From: Accumulibacter sp.
GTDB taxonomy: Bacteria > Pseudomonadota > Gammaproteobacteria > Burkholderiales > Rhodocyclaceae
NCBI GenBank assembly: GCA_031266435.1
Contig: JAISAZ010000080.1
Span: 1 to 32,272, forward strand
Direction of reading: 5' to 3'
Length of the DNA: 32,272 nt
Numbering within the stretch: the stretch's first letter is position 1; the number at the start of each line of letters is the position of its first letter. Positions 16,542-24,230 of this stretch are shown piece by piece. The translations under genes were made by a program, and so were the position numbers. Under the pieces are notes generated by a model that saw nothing but the letters and a program-made list of their open reading frames with translations, searched no databases and had not been told where the DNA came from.

Positions 16542-16576
16542 CTCTGTCTCCTGTCCTCTGTCTCCTGTCTCCTGCC
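16541..16576. repeat. Half heptamer-repeat element (copy 2)
   Basis: A single arm of TCTCCTG heptamers directly abutting the stop codon of the binding-protein 2 gene on its downstream side, with the partner arm replaced by the 38-bp palindrome. Gene-proximal orientation is the same as at 121-246. Confidence 0.8.
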
Positions 16577-17716
16577 TCACCGCCCGAATCTTTCGCGGTA
16601 ATGACGGCTTTCGCCATTCTCCGCCATACGGAGGACCTGGTCGAGGTCGTCGGCGCTCACGGTACGCCCGTAAAAGACGCGGTAGCTGTCGAGCATTTTT
16701 TCGCGCAGCGACGGGACGCGCGCTTCGGGGTGGAAGAGCGCGAGCAGCCAGCGCCACGCGAGCGGCGTTTCGTGGCTCGGCGGGTCCCAGCGAAAACCGC
16801 CGAGCGGAAAGAGATACACGCGCTTTTCCCTGACCGCGGGCAGCGACGCGAGCAGCGCGTTCTCGAAAATCATCGCGGGACGCACGCCCTTTTCAAAATT
16901 ATTGAGCAGGACGACGTCGGGCGCCCACGCGAGCAGTTGCTCGGCGCCGACCGCCGCAAAGCCGGGAACGTCGGCGGCGACGTTGACGCCGCCTGCCAAG
17001 CGGATATCCGAATCCATCCCGGTTCGGTTTCCGGCGACCTGAAAGGCGTTCCCCTGCGCGCGGTAGAGATAGACGACTTTCGGGCGTTTTTTATCGGGAA
17101 GCGCGGCGGCGGTCTTCGCGATTTCGTCGCGGACGGCGAGAAAGTCCCTGGCGAGCGCCTTGCCGCGCGCATCGAGCCCCGGAACGCAGCGCCCCATCAG
17201 TTCGACCCACCCCGCCGCGAGTTCGCTTTCGCCGTAACGCAGACTCAGGACGGGCAGACCGACGCCGACGATCGGAGCGACGATCGCCTCGCCCCGGTCG
17301 CCCCATTGGACGACGAGCTCGGGGCGCGCCGAGAGCAGAGCTTCGACATTCGGCGCGAAGCCCTCGCCCGTCATGTCGACGCGGATGTTTTTCGCTTCGG
17401 GGAAAAGCTTGCCGATCAAACCCTCGACGAAGTCCATGCGCGAAGACGGGTGCATTCCGATCAGGCGTCGCGGCCCTTGGTCGAGCGCAACGACGATCGA
17501 CGCGGCGGGGATCGTGAGCGTCGCGATGCGTTCGACTCTTTCCGGGCACTGCACGACGCGCCCGTTCTGGTCTTTCAGCGTTTCCGCCGCGAAAACCCGC
17601 GAGACGATCGAGAGCATCGACGCCGCGAGAAACGCGGCGACGGCGAAACGCCGCGCGGAAGGCAAAAAACCGGCGCGCGCCGGATGGTGGATTTTCGAGG
17701 GGAAATCTGAAATCAT
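16577..17716 (-). CDS. Periplasmic metal-chelate binding protein 2 (FecB/BtuF type)
   Basis: A 379-residue paralogue of the protein at 14772-15878. Both have VERIATLTIPAAS-like starts of the mature domain, [44 protein letters not shown] and [18 protein letters not shown]. An N-terminal signal sequence follows a basic stretch (SARRFAVAAFLAASMLSIVS, cleavage near VFA/AE). The ATG at 17716 lies inside hairpin repeat copy B; a TTG about 17 codons later could be the true start. Two binding proteins for one permease suggest two related ligands or ligand forms. The repeat copy and a terminator separate it from the TonB receptor gene. Confidence 0.88.
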   Translation of the reverse strand: MISDFPSKIHHPARAGFLPSARRFAVAAFLAASMLSIVSRVFAAETLKDQNGRVVQCPERVERIATLTIPAASIVVALDQGPRRLIGMHPSSRMDFVEGLIGKLFPEAKNIRVDMTGEGFAPNVEALLSARPELVVQWGDRGEAIVAPIVGVGLPVLSLRYGESELAAGWVELMGRCVPGLDARGKALARDFLAVRDEIAKTAAALPDKKRPKVVYLYRAQGNAFQVAGNRTGMDSDIRLAGGVNVAADVPGFAAVGAEQLLAWAPDVVLLNNFEKGVRPAMIFENALLASLPAVREKRVYLFPLGGFRWDPPSHETPLAWRWLLALFHPEARVPSLREKMLDSYRVFYGRTVSADDLDQVLRMAENGESRHYRERFGR

Positions 17717-17815
17717 TCCATTTCCAGTTTGTCCCTACCAATGTCAACTCGCCTTGCGGCACGTAAGTACTGTCTGCGGCTCGGCATCAAAGCATGAACG
17801 AACTGGAAAAGGAAT
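17715..17815 (-). repeat. Hairpin repeat, copy B (inverted relative to copy A)
   Basis: Read on the minus strand it matches copy A at 8894-8995 over its length: ATTCCTTTTCCAGTTCGTTC, then the core GACAGTAC and GCAAGGCGAGTTGACA, then GACAAACTGGAAATGGAAT. It carries a TTGACA on the minus strand that could serve as a -35 for the binding-protein gene, though no good -10 follows. Confidence 0.85.
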
Positions 17816-17838
17816 CATTGCGAAAATGAAATCATAGC

Positions 17839-17883
17839 AAAAACGGCAGGAGAGCGCCTTGTGGGCGCTTCCTGCGTTTTTTA
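17839..17883 (-). terminator. Bidirectional-looking terminator after the TonB receptor gene
   Basis: GCAGGAGAGCGCC pairs with GGCGCTTCCTGC around a TTGTG loop, with a T run on each strand (GTTTTTTA on plus, CGTTTTTG on minus). It lies 37 bases after the receptor stop and separates that transcript from the downstream binding-protein gene. Confidence 0.85.
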
Positions 17884-17919
17884 CAGCCTCACAACCACGA
17901 CTCGATGCTAAAGCGGGTT

Positions 17920-20211
17920 TCAGTAGTCCTGAACCAGTCTCAACATAAAGGAGCGGCCCGGCTCGATCAGCGGATTGCCGACGAGTTTGTTGCTATATGC
18001 TGAACTTTCCGCGACGACCGGGTTGACGATCGTCTGGTTGAATACGTTCTGGATACCGAAAACGGCTTTCCAGTTCTTGAAGTTGCTGTCGAGCATCTGG
18101 CCGAGGTCCGCACTGGCAAAGATGTCAAACGCCACATGCCCTGGGCGCTTACGTTCCAAAGGAGCGGTAACATTGGGCGCGGGCCTGGTAATACTGTCGT
18201 CAACGCGTGTGCGTTTCATCGCACCGCGGACGACACCTTCGATATGCCAGGGAGCGCCCTCGACACCGTAACGCGCCGAGATGCGTCCCGACAAGGGCGG
18301 AATGCCTTCGATCGGCTTGTTGTCTGTCTTGTTTTTTCCGTAGGTCCAAGTCAGCGCACCGCGCAGCAACCAGGATTTGTTGGCTCGCCATTCGCCGTCG
18401 ACTTCGACGCCATCGATCGAAGCCGCCCCGATGTTCTTGCGCTCATACCAACCGGGAGTGCTCGCAAGAGGCGCAAGCAAAATCAAATCCCTGTAACGGC
18501 TGTGGTACGCCGTCAGGTTGAAGCGCGCATCCTGCGTGTTATAGCGCACGCCGACCTCGTACGTCGTACTGTGTTCGGGCTTCAATCCCGGCGCGGCAAC
18601 TGTTGGGATCGTGCCCGAGGAACTCGACGTTGCGCGCGCGTTGCCCGACGGCGCGAGAAAGCCCTGGCTCACGTTGGCAACGGCGCTCCAGCTCGGCGCG
18701 AACTTCCAGACGCCGCCGAGACTACCCGTCAAGGGCTTGTCGGTACGCTTCCTGCCCGCCGCGTTGATCGCATTTGTAATCTCAGGGCGTTCAAACGGAA
18801 TCGCGTCCTTGTCGATCACAGTCTTGATGTAGTCGTAGCGCAAGGTACCGGAAAGCATGAGGTTTTTCGTGGCTTGCCAGTCGTCGTTGACGTGGATGCC
18901 GATATTCGTCTGCTCGGTTCCACGCTCCATCAAACACCACGATCCCGGAGGCGATCCAGTAGGATTTGCGTTGCCCGTCACAGGGGGGCAGATCGTCCCA
19001 GGCGCCAGATTAGGCACCGGCCCTCCGGTTCGTGATGCCTGCAATTTGCGGCTGTTGAAATTCTCGTTGTAAAAGTCGGCGCCGTACGCGAGCAGGTGGT
19101 CGCCCAAGCCCTTTGTCGCGTTCACGCGCCCGCCGTAGACGGTCGGCGTATTGACCTGGATGTGCATATTCATCACAGGCCCTCCTATATTGCCCGTCGA
19201 ATTGGGGTCGGCGTTACGTTGATAGATGTCGGTTTCGAGTTTGCGGACGTAAAAACTCGCGGCGAGCGTGTCGGCCCACGCGCCGACTTCGCTCGATTCG
19301 ACGCCGAGCTTCAGGTATTTTTCACGAATCGGGTCTTCGGTAACCTTCAAATACGGCAAACCCGGCGAAGCGCCGAGTCCGCCCGCGCGGCCCGTCGTCA
19401 CTTCCTGATAGCGCCCCGCGAGTTCGAAGCGCGTTTTCGCCGTCGGCGAGTAGCCAACGCGGAAGTCGACACCCTTCGATTCGTAGCGGCTGTTCTCCGC
19501 CATGCCTTCGGGCGTTCGGTAATCGTCGGCCTTGCGGTAATTGACGCCGACCAAGACGTCGAATCCGTTCCCGCCGCCGATGACTTCGGCGCGCCCCGCG
19601 TGCATGTGGTTCACGCTGTTGTATTCGACGCCGCGAATCTTGGCACTGAGCGAAAACGGCGCGTCGCGCGAAACGCGTGCCCGCCGGGTGATCACGTTTA
19701 CGACACCGTTCATCGCGTCGGCGCCCCAGATCGCGGAGGCAGGTCCACGGATCACTTCGATCCGCTCGACCGCGAAGGGGTCGATCATATTGAGTTCGAG
19801 CGTGCTCCGACCCCGGAAGCGGTCGCCGTCGATCGCAAGCATCGAACGCTGCGTGTTGGAATTGAAGCCGCGCATGACGATCTGCCCGCCGAGTCCGCCG
19901 GTTCGCGCGAATTCGACACCCGGCAAAGCGCCCAGGGCTTCCTGTATCCCGCCGGCGGCACCCTGCGACTGCATGTCTTCTTTCGTAATTACGCTGATCG
20001 CGCGCGGCGAATCCTCGTTCTGCAAGGCAGACTTCGTCGTCGAAACGAAGATTTCGCTGAGCGTCACGTCGCGCTCGGCGGTCTGCGCGCCGGCGGCAAG
20101 CGGAAACGCCGAAGCGAGCAATAAAACTTTCAAAACGCTTTCCACTCGATTTTTTCCGCCGCGCTCCGCCCCGGCGTTCATCGCATCACGCAAGATTTCA
20201 CATCGATCCAT
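17920..20211 (-). CDS. TonB-dependent outer-membrane receptor
   Basis: A receptor of about 763 residues that imports iron chelates, haem or corrinoids across the outer membrane using TonB-ExbBD energy. The signal sequence ends near PLAAGAQ, followed by a TonB box-like DVTLSEIFV, the plug domain (ISVITKEDMQSQGAAGGIQE, LPGVEFARTGGLGGQIVMRG, VIRGPASAIWGADAMNGVVN) and a barrel ending in an aromatic residue (SFMLRLVQDY). The start is uncertain: ATG 20211 gives a 42-residue leader; GTG 20145 or ATG 20229 are alternatives. It is first in the minus-strand cluster, has its own promoter and a terminator, and probably supplies ligand to the two binding proteins. It resembles CirA/BtuB/FepA-type receptors, without a clear ligand clue. 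Confidence 0.92.
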   Translation of the reverse strand: MDRCEILRDAMNAGAERGGKNRVESVLKVLLLASAFPLAAGAQTAERDVTLSEIFVSTTKSALQNEDSPRAISVITKEDMQSQGAAGGIQEALGALPGVEFARTGGLGGQIVMRGFNSNTQRSMLAIDGDRFRGRSTLELNMIDPFAVERIEVIRGPASAIWGADAMNGVVNVITRRARVSRDAPFSLSAKIRGVEYNSVNHMHAGRAEVIGGGNGFDVLVGVNYRKADDYRTPEGMAENSRYESKGVDFRVGYSPTAKTRFELAGRYQEVTTGRAGGLGASPGLPYLKVTEDPIREKYLKLGVESSEVGAWADTLAASFYVRKLETDIYQRNADPNSTGNIGGPVMNMHIQVNTPTVYGGRVNATKGLGDHLLAYGADFYNENFNSRKLQASRTGGPVPNLAPGTICPPVTGNANPTGSPPGSWCLMERGTEQTNIGIHVNDDWQATKNLMLSGTLRYDYIKTVIDKDAIPFERPEITNAINAAGRKRTDKPLTGSLGGVWKFAPSWSAVANVSQGFLAPSGNARATSSSSGTIPTVAAPGLKPEHSTTYEVGVRYNTQDARFNLTAYHSRYRDLILLAPLASTPGWYERKNIGAASIDGVEVDGEWRANKSWLLRGALTWTYGKNKTDNKPIEGIPPLSGRISARYGVEGAPWHIEGVVRGAMKRTRVDDSITRPAPNVTAPLERKRPGHVAFDIFASADLGQMLDSNFKNWKAVFGIQNVFNQTIVNPVVAESSAYSNKLVGNPLIEPGRSFMLRLVQDY

Positions 20212-20342
20212 GACTCTTCCCCAATTCATCCCTCGATAAAAAAAGTTTTCGACGCCCGCCGGACGGGATGCCCGGAACGTTGAAAAGCGTCGGATCGACG
20301 GCGTTTTCGTCCGTCGCTTCAAGGCTCTTGTACCGGGATGAG

Positions 20343-20372
20343 ATTATAAGAAAATAAATCTCATTTAGTCAA
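20343..20372 (-). promoter_or_regulatory. Promoter of the TonB receptor gene
   Basis: On the minus strand: TTGACT (20367-20372), an 18-base spacer and a consensus TATAAT (20343-20348). The surrounding sequence is very AT-rich (AATAATAATAGTTCCCATTG upstream), compatible with Fur control but without a clear Fur box. The predicted leader is about 125 bases, GC-rich, with hairpin potential (CCCGTCCGGCGGG before a T run); no riboswitch is recognised. Confidence 0.7.
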
Positions 20373-20469
20373 TGGGAACTATTATTATTTATATTCATGA
20401 ATTGGACAAGCTCGGCCAAACATCTTTACGCTTCCATTTTCCTATTCCGCCGTAGGGGCACGGCGTGCC

Positions 20470-20859
20470 TATCAGGAATCAGATGTCAGGAATCAGGGAT
20501 CAGATCGGTCAGCGGCGGCGTTGCCCCCGGAAAAGAACAACAAAATACCGATCGGGAACCCCTCCCCATCCCTCCCCTTATCAGGGGAATCAGGGGAGGG
20601 AGTCACGCTTCTCCCCTCCCTGACAAGGGAGGGGTCGGGGGTGGGTTTCAGGGAGCAGATGTCAGGAGACAGGAGACAGATCAGTCAGCGGCGACTTCGC
20701 CGCCGGAAAAGATCGTTGAAACACCGATCGGGAACCCCTCCCCATCCCTCCCCTTATCAGGGGAGGGAGTCACGCTTCTCCCCTCCCTGACAAGGGAGGG
20801 GTCGGGGGTGGGTTCTTTTCTGTCTCCTGTCCTCTGTCTCCTGTCTCCTGATCCCTGAC
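20470..20859. repeat. Tandem composite heptamer-repeat elements with G/C-rich hairpins (copy 3)
   Basis: Two tandem units. Each has a CAGGAGA/TCAGGAA-type arm, an ATCGGTCAGCGGCG...CCGATCGG section and an embedded hairpin of CCCCTCCCC-type runs pairing with GGGGAGGG-type runs. The last arm (TCTCCTGATCCCTGAC) ends on the base before the transposase ATG. G-run clusters at 20627-20645 and 20794-20812 and C-run clusters at 20559-20577 and 20735-20753 fit the quadruplex pattern. The remaining 60 bases to 20400 hold nothing I recognise except a partial GGCACGGCGTGCC. Confidence 0.85.
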
Positions 20860-22704
20860 ATGCCCAAACCGACCCCCGATCTATTGCAAGAACTTTTCAC
20901 CTTGCGCGATGAGATAGGCACCGCGCCGCGCGGCGAACGAAGCGCGCGCGTCCGCCGCTTCGCCGAGCGGATTGGCAAGAATCCCTCGACGGTCTACACC
21001 TGGCTGCGCGCGCACGCGGGCTACCGATCGGGCCGTAAGAAGCGCGCGGACGCCGGGAGCACAGCGCTGCCGAAGGAAACACTGCATTTCATCGCAGCGG
21101 CCAAACGCGAAGGCATTCGCGGCAACGGCAAGGCCACGCTGCCGACGGCGGTCGCGATGAACATCGCGCACACCAACGGCATCGAAGTTCCGATCTCCGA
21201 AGGCCGCGTCAACGCGCTTCTGCGCGCGCACCGCATGGACGTCAAAGCGCAACTCGCCGCGCGCAACCACATCACACTGCGGAGCCTGTACCCGAATCAT
21301 CTGCATCAGATCGACCCCTCGCTCTGCCTCCTCTATTACACACCCAAAGGCCAGGCGATCATGCGCGATGAAGAATTTTACAAAAACAAACCCGCGCGCA
21401 TCGAGAAGGTACGTCTCAAGGTCTGGCGCTACGTGCGCTACGACCACGCAAGCGGCAGCATCGACGTGCGCTACTTCGAAGCGGTGGGCGAGAACCAGCA
21501 GAGCCTCTTCGAGTTCCTGCTTTACACCTGGGGCCGGCAGGAGGGCCGCGTCTCGCACGGCGTCCCGCGCATCCTGTTATGGGATAAGGGTAGCGCCAAT
21601 ACCAGCTTCGCGATCCGCAATCTGCTCGACGCGCTCGGCGTCGAGCACCAGACGCACGCGGTCGGGCATTCGTGGGGCAAGGGCGGTGTAGAGCAGGGCA
21701 ATAACCTCGTCGAAACGCATTTCGAGAGCCGTTTGCGCTTCGAACCCGTTGAATCCGTCGAACAACTCAATACCGCCGCTGCGGCCTGGGTGCGCGATTA
21801 CAACGCCAACGCGATCGCGCACGTCGATTGCCGCCTGACCCGCGCGAGCGGTGAGGCGATGGTGCGCGACGAACTCTGGCAACTCATCCTGCGTACCCCC
21901 GGCGCGCTGGTGCAATTGCCGCCGCGGGAAGTCTGTCAATGGTTCATGGCCGGGCAGGAACTGACCCGCATCGTGCGCGACCTTTCGATTCGTTTCGCGC
22001 ACCCCGAGCTTGGCCGATCGGCGCGCTACGACCTAAAGCCCTGGGCCGAGTTTCTCGGCAACGGTCAGAAGCTGCGCGTCACGCCGCTCCTCATGCAGCA
22101 AGGCGCGCTGCGCATAGAAATCGAACGCTTGGGCGAAAAGCCGCTCCTGGTGCAGGTCGCGCCGGAGAGCGAATTCGACGCCTACGGCCGAGCGCTTTCC
22201 GCGCCGGTCGCGGGCGAGGAATACGCCCGCGCACCGTATACCGCGAGCGAACGCGCCGCCAAGACACTTTCCGTGACAGCCTGGGGCGATGGAACGACGG
22301 TGGACGGCGCCGAGGAAAAGCGCGCCAAACAGGCGCGGCCCTTCGGGCACCTCAATTCAGGCCGCGGTGTCGTCGCGCATAGTCACCTGGGCCAAGCCGA
22401 ACTGCCACAGCGGCTTGTGCCCAATGCGGCCACCATTTCAACGCCGCAGATACGAAGCCTGCAAAGAAATCCCCCAACCGTACAAGTCATGCTCACCGTC
22501 CCCGAAGCCGTCCGCTCAATCAGGGAGCGCTTGGGCGACGACACCCCCGCCGACCTCTACAGCCAAATCAAGGTGGCGTTTCCAAACGGCCACGTGCCCG
22601 AAGCCTGGGCCGAAGAATGGGTTTCAGAGGACAGGAGACAGGAGACAGACGACAGAGCGGCCTTCGGCCTTTGTAATCAGTTGTCTGTAATCCGAAGGAG
22701 GTAA
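20860..22704 (+). CDS. Mu A-like DDE transposase
   Basis: A 614-residue DDE recombinase that joins phage ends to target DNA for integration and replicative transposition. An N-terminal HTH region (about 30-55, NPSTVYTWLRAH) and DNA-binding domains precede the catalytic core; the acidic triad is D152 (HQIDPSL), D242 (LLWDKGSAN) and E285 or E289 (NNLVETHFESR). A beta-barrel domain and a C-terminal segment that in Mu contacts B follow. From about residue 588 the reading frame enters a heptamer repeat (SEDRRQETDD), so the last 27 residues are not native. No Shine-Dalgarno precedes ATG 20860, which directly follows a repeat arm. Confidence 0.92.
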   Translation: MPKPTPDLLQELFTLRDEIGTAPRGERSARVRRFAERIGKNPSTVYTWLRAHAGYRSGRKKRADAGSTALPKETLHFIAAAKREGIRGNGKATLPTAVAMNIAHTNGIEVPISEGRVNALLRAHRMDVKAQLAARNHITLRSLYPNHLHQIDPSLCLLYYTPKGQAIMRDEEFYKNKPARIEKVRLKVWRYVRYDHASGSIDVRYFEAVGENQQSLFEFLLYTWGRQEGRVSHGVPRILLWDKGSANTSFAIRNLLDALGVEHQTHAVGHSWGKGGVEQGNNLVETHFESRLRFEPVESVEQLNTAAAAWVRDYNANAIAHVDCRLTRASGEAMVRDELWQLILRTPGALVQLPPREVCQWFMAGQELTRIVRDLSIRFAHPELGRSARYDLKPWAEFLGNGQKLRVTPLLMQQGALRIEIERLGEKPLLVQVAPESEFDAYGRALSAPVAGEEYARAPYTASERAAKTLSVTAWGDGTTVDGAEEKRAKQARPFGHLNSGRGVVAHSHLGQAELPQRLVPNAATISTPQIRSLQRNPPTVQVMLTVPEAVRSIRERLGDDTPADLYSQIKVAFPNGHVPEAWAEEWVSEDRRQETDDRAAFGLCNQLSVIRRR

Positions 22705-22880
22705 CCCATGCGACCACTGAACAGAGGACAGAGGACAGAGGACAGAAGACTGAGCGCAAGCTGCGCTTGCTTTGTGACCAGTTATCAGTTGTCTGTTGCC
22801 ACATGGGTTGCTCCGTTCAGATTACAGATTACTGAAGACCATTCTGTCTTCAGTCCTCAGTCTTCTGTCTTCTGATAACT
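22624..22880. repeat. Heptamer-repeat elements between transposase and ATPase genes (copy 4)
   Basis: Arms of CAGAGGACAGGAGACAGG and CAGAGGACAGAGGACAGAAG type return as TCTGTCTTCAGTCCTCAGTC and TCTTCTGTCTTCTG. Smaller GTAATCAGTTGTCTGTAATC units occur at its left. It covers the 3' end of the transposase gene and ends just before the AAAGGAAA ribosome binding site of the ATPase gene. Confidence 0.8.
22708..22875 (+). pseudogene. Remnant small phage gene: good ribosome binding site and ATG, body replaced by repeats
   Basis: AAGGAGG (22695-22701) is ideally spaced before ATG 22708, the arrangement of a real gene start. After MRPLN the frame consists almost wholly of heptamer repeat (RGQRTEDRR) to a stop at 22875. 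No product is recognisable. It is probably the start of a lost early gene. Confidence 0.5.
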
Positions 22881-22894
22881 GAAAGGAAACCGAT

Positions 22895-23890
22895 ATGCTA
22901 TTGCAAAAACAAACCCTGAGCGCCGAAGCGCGCAGGCACTTCAATCTCGCCGCCGACCCCTTCGCCAACGACATCAGAGAAACGAGCGACGTATTCATCA
23001 GCCAGGACATTCGCTTCGTGCGCGAAACGCTTTGGCAACACGCCAAGCACGGCGGCCTACTCGCGCTCATCGGAGAATCCGGCAGCGGCAAATCGACCGT
23101 GCTCGCCGACTTCAAAGACCGTTTGCAGCGCGAAGGCCGCGACGTTCTCATCATCGAACCGAGCGTTCTCTACATGGAAGAGAACGATGCAAAGGGCAAA
23201 ACCTTGAAGAGCGCCGCGCTCGTCGAAGCGATCCTCGCCACGCTCGCGCCGGGCCTGCCGTTAAAGCGCGATACCGAGGCGCGCGACCGGCAGATGCGGC
23301 AACTTTTGACCGCGGCGCACCGCGCGGGCCAGCGCCATCTCCTCATCATCGAAGAAGCGCATTGCCTCCCGCTCCCGACCCTGAAGCATTTGAAGCGCTT
23401 CGCCGAACTCAAGGACGGCCTGCATCCGCTGCTCTCGATCCTCCTGATCGGCCAGCCGGAACTCAAAAGCCGCCTCGCGGTGAATAACGCCGCCGTGCGC
23501 GAAGTCGCGCAGCGCTGCGACCTCGTCGAACTGCCGCCGCTCGACGGCATGCTCGGCGAATACCTCAAATTCAAATTCGCGCGCGTCGGCGTAGAACTCG
23601 GGAAGGTCATCAACAGCGACGGCATCGAAGCACTGAAGGAGCGCCTCAATTTCTCTCGACGTAGAAACAGCCCCCACGCTCACATTCGTTCGCTGCCCCC
23701 CGAGGGGGCGGGCGCCGCCTTGGGGCGGCCCGGCGGCGGCGCCGGTAATTCCAAATCCGCGCAGACGGCGCAGCAATGGGTGAGTCTGGCGTACCCGCTG
23801 GCGGTCGCCAACGCGCTGACCGCCGCGATGAATCTTACCGCCGCCCTCGGCGCGCCTTTCGTCGACGCCGCGATCATCAAGGATATCTGA
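22895..23890 (+). CDS. Mu B-like / ExeA-type AAA ATPase, with an in-frame repeat insertion
   Basis: A 331-residue AAA+ ATPase that in Mu-type phages binds target DNA and stimulates the transposase. Walker A is GESGSGKST at 60-68, Walker B is LLIIEEAH at 149-156 and sensor I is in LLIGQPEL. AAAGGAAA gives a good ribosome binding site. Residues of about 257-283 (NSPHAHIRSLPPEGAGAALG onwards) are encoded by a GC-rich interspersed repeat that keeps the frame; the native C-terminal part resumes at NSKSAQ and VSLAYPLAVANALTAAMNLT. The insertion falls in the lid/C-terminal region and may or may not be tolerated. Its end is 0 bases from another heptamer element. Confidence 0.85.
   Translation: MLLQKQTLSAEARRHFNLAADPFANDIRETSDVFISQDIRFVRETLWQHAKHGGLLALIGESGSGKSTVLADFKDRLQREGRDVLIIEPSVLYMEENDAKGKTLKSAALVEAILATLAPGLPLKRDTEARDRQMRQLLTAAHRAGQRHLLIIEEAHCLPLPTLKHLKRFAELKDGLHPLLSILLIGQPELKSRLAVNNAAVREVAQRCDLVELPPLDGMLGEYLKFKFARVGVELGKVINSDGIEALKERLNFSRRRNSPHAHIRSLPPEGAGAALGRPGGGAGNSKSAQTAQQWVSLAYPLAVANALTAAMNLTAALGAPFVDAAIIKDI
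23671..23740. repeat. GC-rich Burkholderiales-style repeat inside the ATPase gene
   Basis: CCCCCACGCTCAC, then GCTGCCCCCCGAGGGGGCGG and CGCCTTGGGGCGGCCCGGCG: two short hairpins in a row. This pattern is a common intergenic repeat of Burkholderiales and other betaproteobacteria, often seen translated as SLPPEG...LGRPGGG. Here it lies within a coding frame without shifting it. Confidence 0.75.
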
Positions 23891-23942
23891 ATCAGGAGAC
23901 AGGAGACAGAGGACAGAACGGTATTCAGTAATCAGTAATCCG
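23891..23942. repeat. Heptamer-repeat element (copy 5)
   Basis: Begins with the base after the ATPase stop codon: TCAGGAGACAGGAGACAGAG, then TCAGTAATCAGTAATCCG, ending just before the GGAGGA of the next gene. Confidence 0.8.
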
Positions 23943-23954
23943 ATGGAGGAAATC

Positions 23955-24101
23955 ATGCGACAACAGACGACTACAAACATATCAGAAACGATGAAAGCAT
24001 TCGAAATCATACGGTTTATCCGCCGCGTCCATCTGGCATGGCGGCTGAAAAAAGCGATCGGCTACGCATGGCGCATGGCATGGGCCAAGGCGGGGAGATG
24101 A
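23955..24101 (+). CDS. Small hypothetical phage protein
   Basis: A 48-residue basic protein starting at ATG 23955 with GGAGGA at 23945-23950. The C-terminal half (RFIRRVHLAWRLKKAIGYAW) is an amphipathic, Arg/Trp-rich helix that could touch membrane or nucleic acid. I do not recognise a family. It lies between two heptamer elements in the early region, where Mu-like phages carry small accessory genes. Confidence 0.6.
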   Translation: MRQQTTTNISETMKAFEIIRFIRRVHLAWRLKKAIGYAWRMAWAKAGR

Positions 24102-24218
24102 TCAGGAAACAGATGTCAGGAGACGGGAGACAGATGAAAACCGATCGGTGTTTCAAAGCTTTTTCTCCGGCGGCGAAGCCGTCGGTAACTTCTCTGTCTC
24201 CTGTCTCCTGTCTCCTGA
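24102..24218. repeat. Heptamer-repeat element (copy 6)
   Basis: Begins directly after the stop codon of the 48-residue gene (TCAGGAAACAGATGTCAGGA), has the GATCGGTGTTTCAA and CGGCGGCGAAGCCGTCGG middle section, here inverted relative to copy 1, and ends TCTCCTGTCTCCTG just before the GAGGAA of the gp16-like gene. Confidence 0.85.
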
Positions 24219-24230
24219 AGAGGAAATACC

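Noticed and set aside
8995-20211. True nitrogen fixation operon
   Set aside because: No nifB, nifE or nifN is near, the D-like protein appears to lack cofactor ligands and the K-like protein is much shorter than NifK.
20212-20340. Cobalamin or other riboswitch in the leader of the TonB receptor gene
   Set aside because: The leader is long and structured, but I find no conserved riboswitch core. A hairpin before a T run may be chance.
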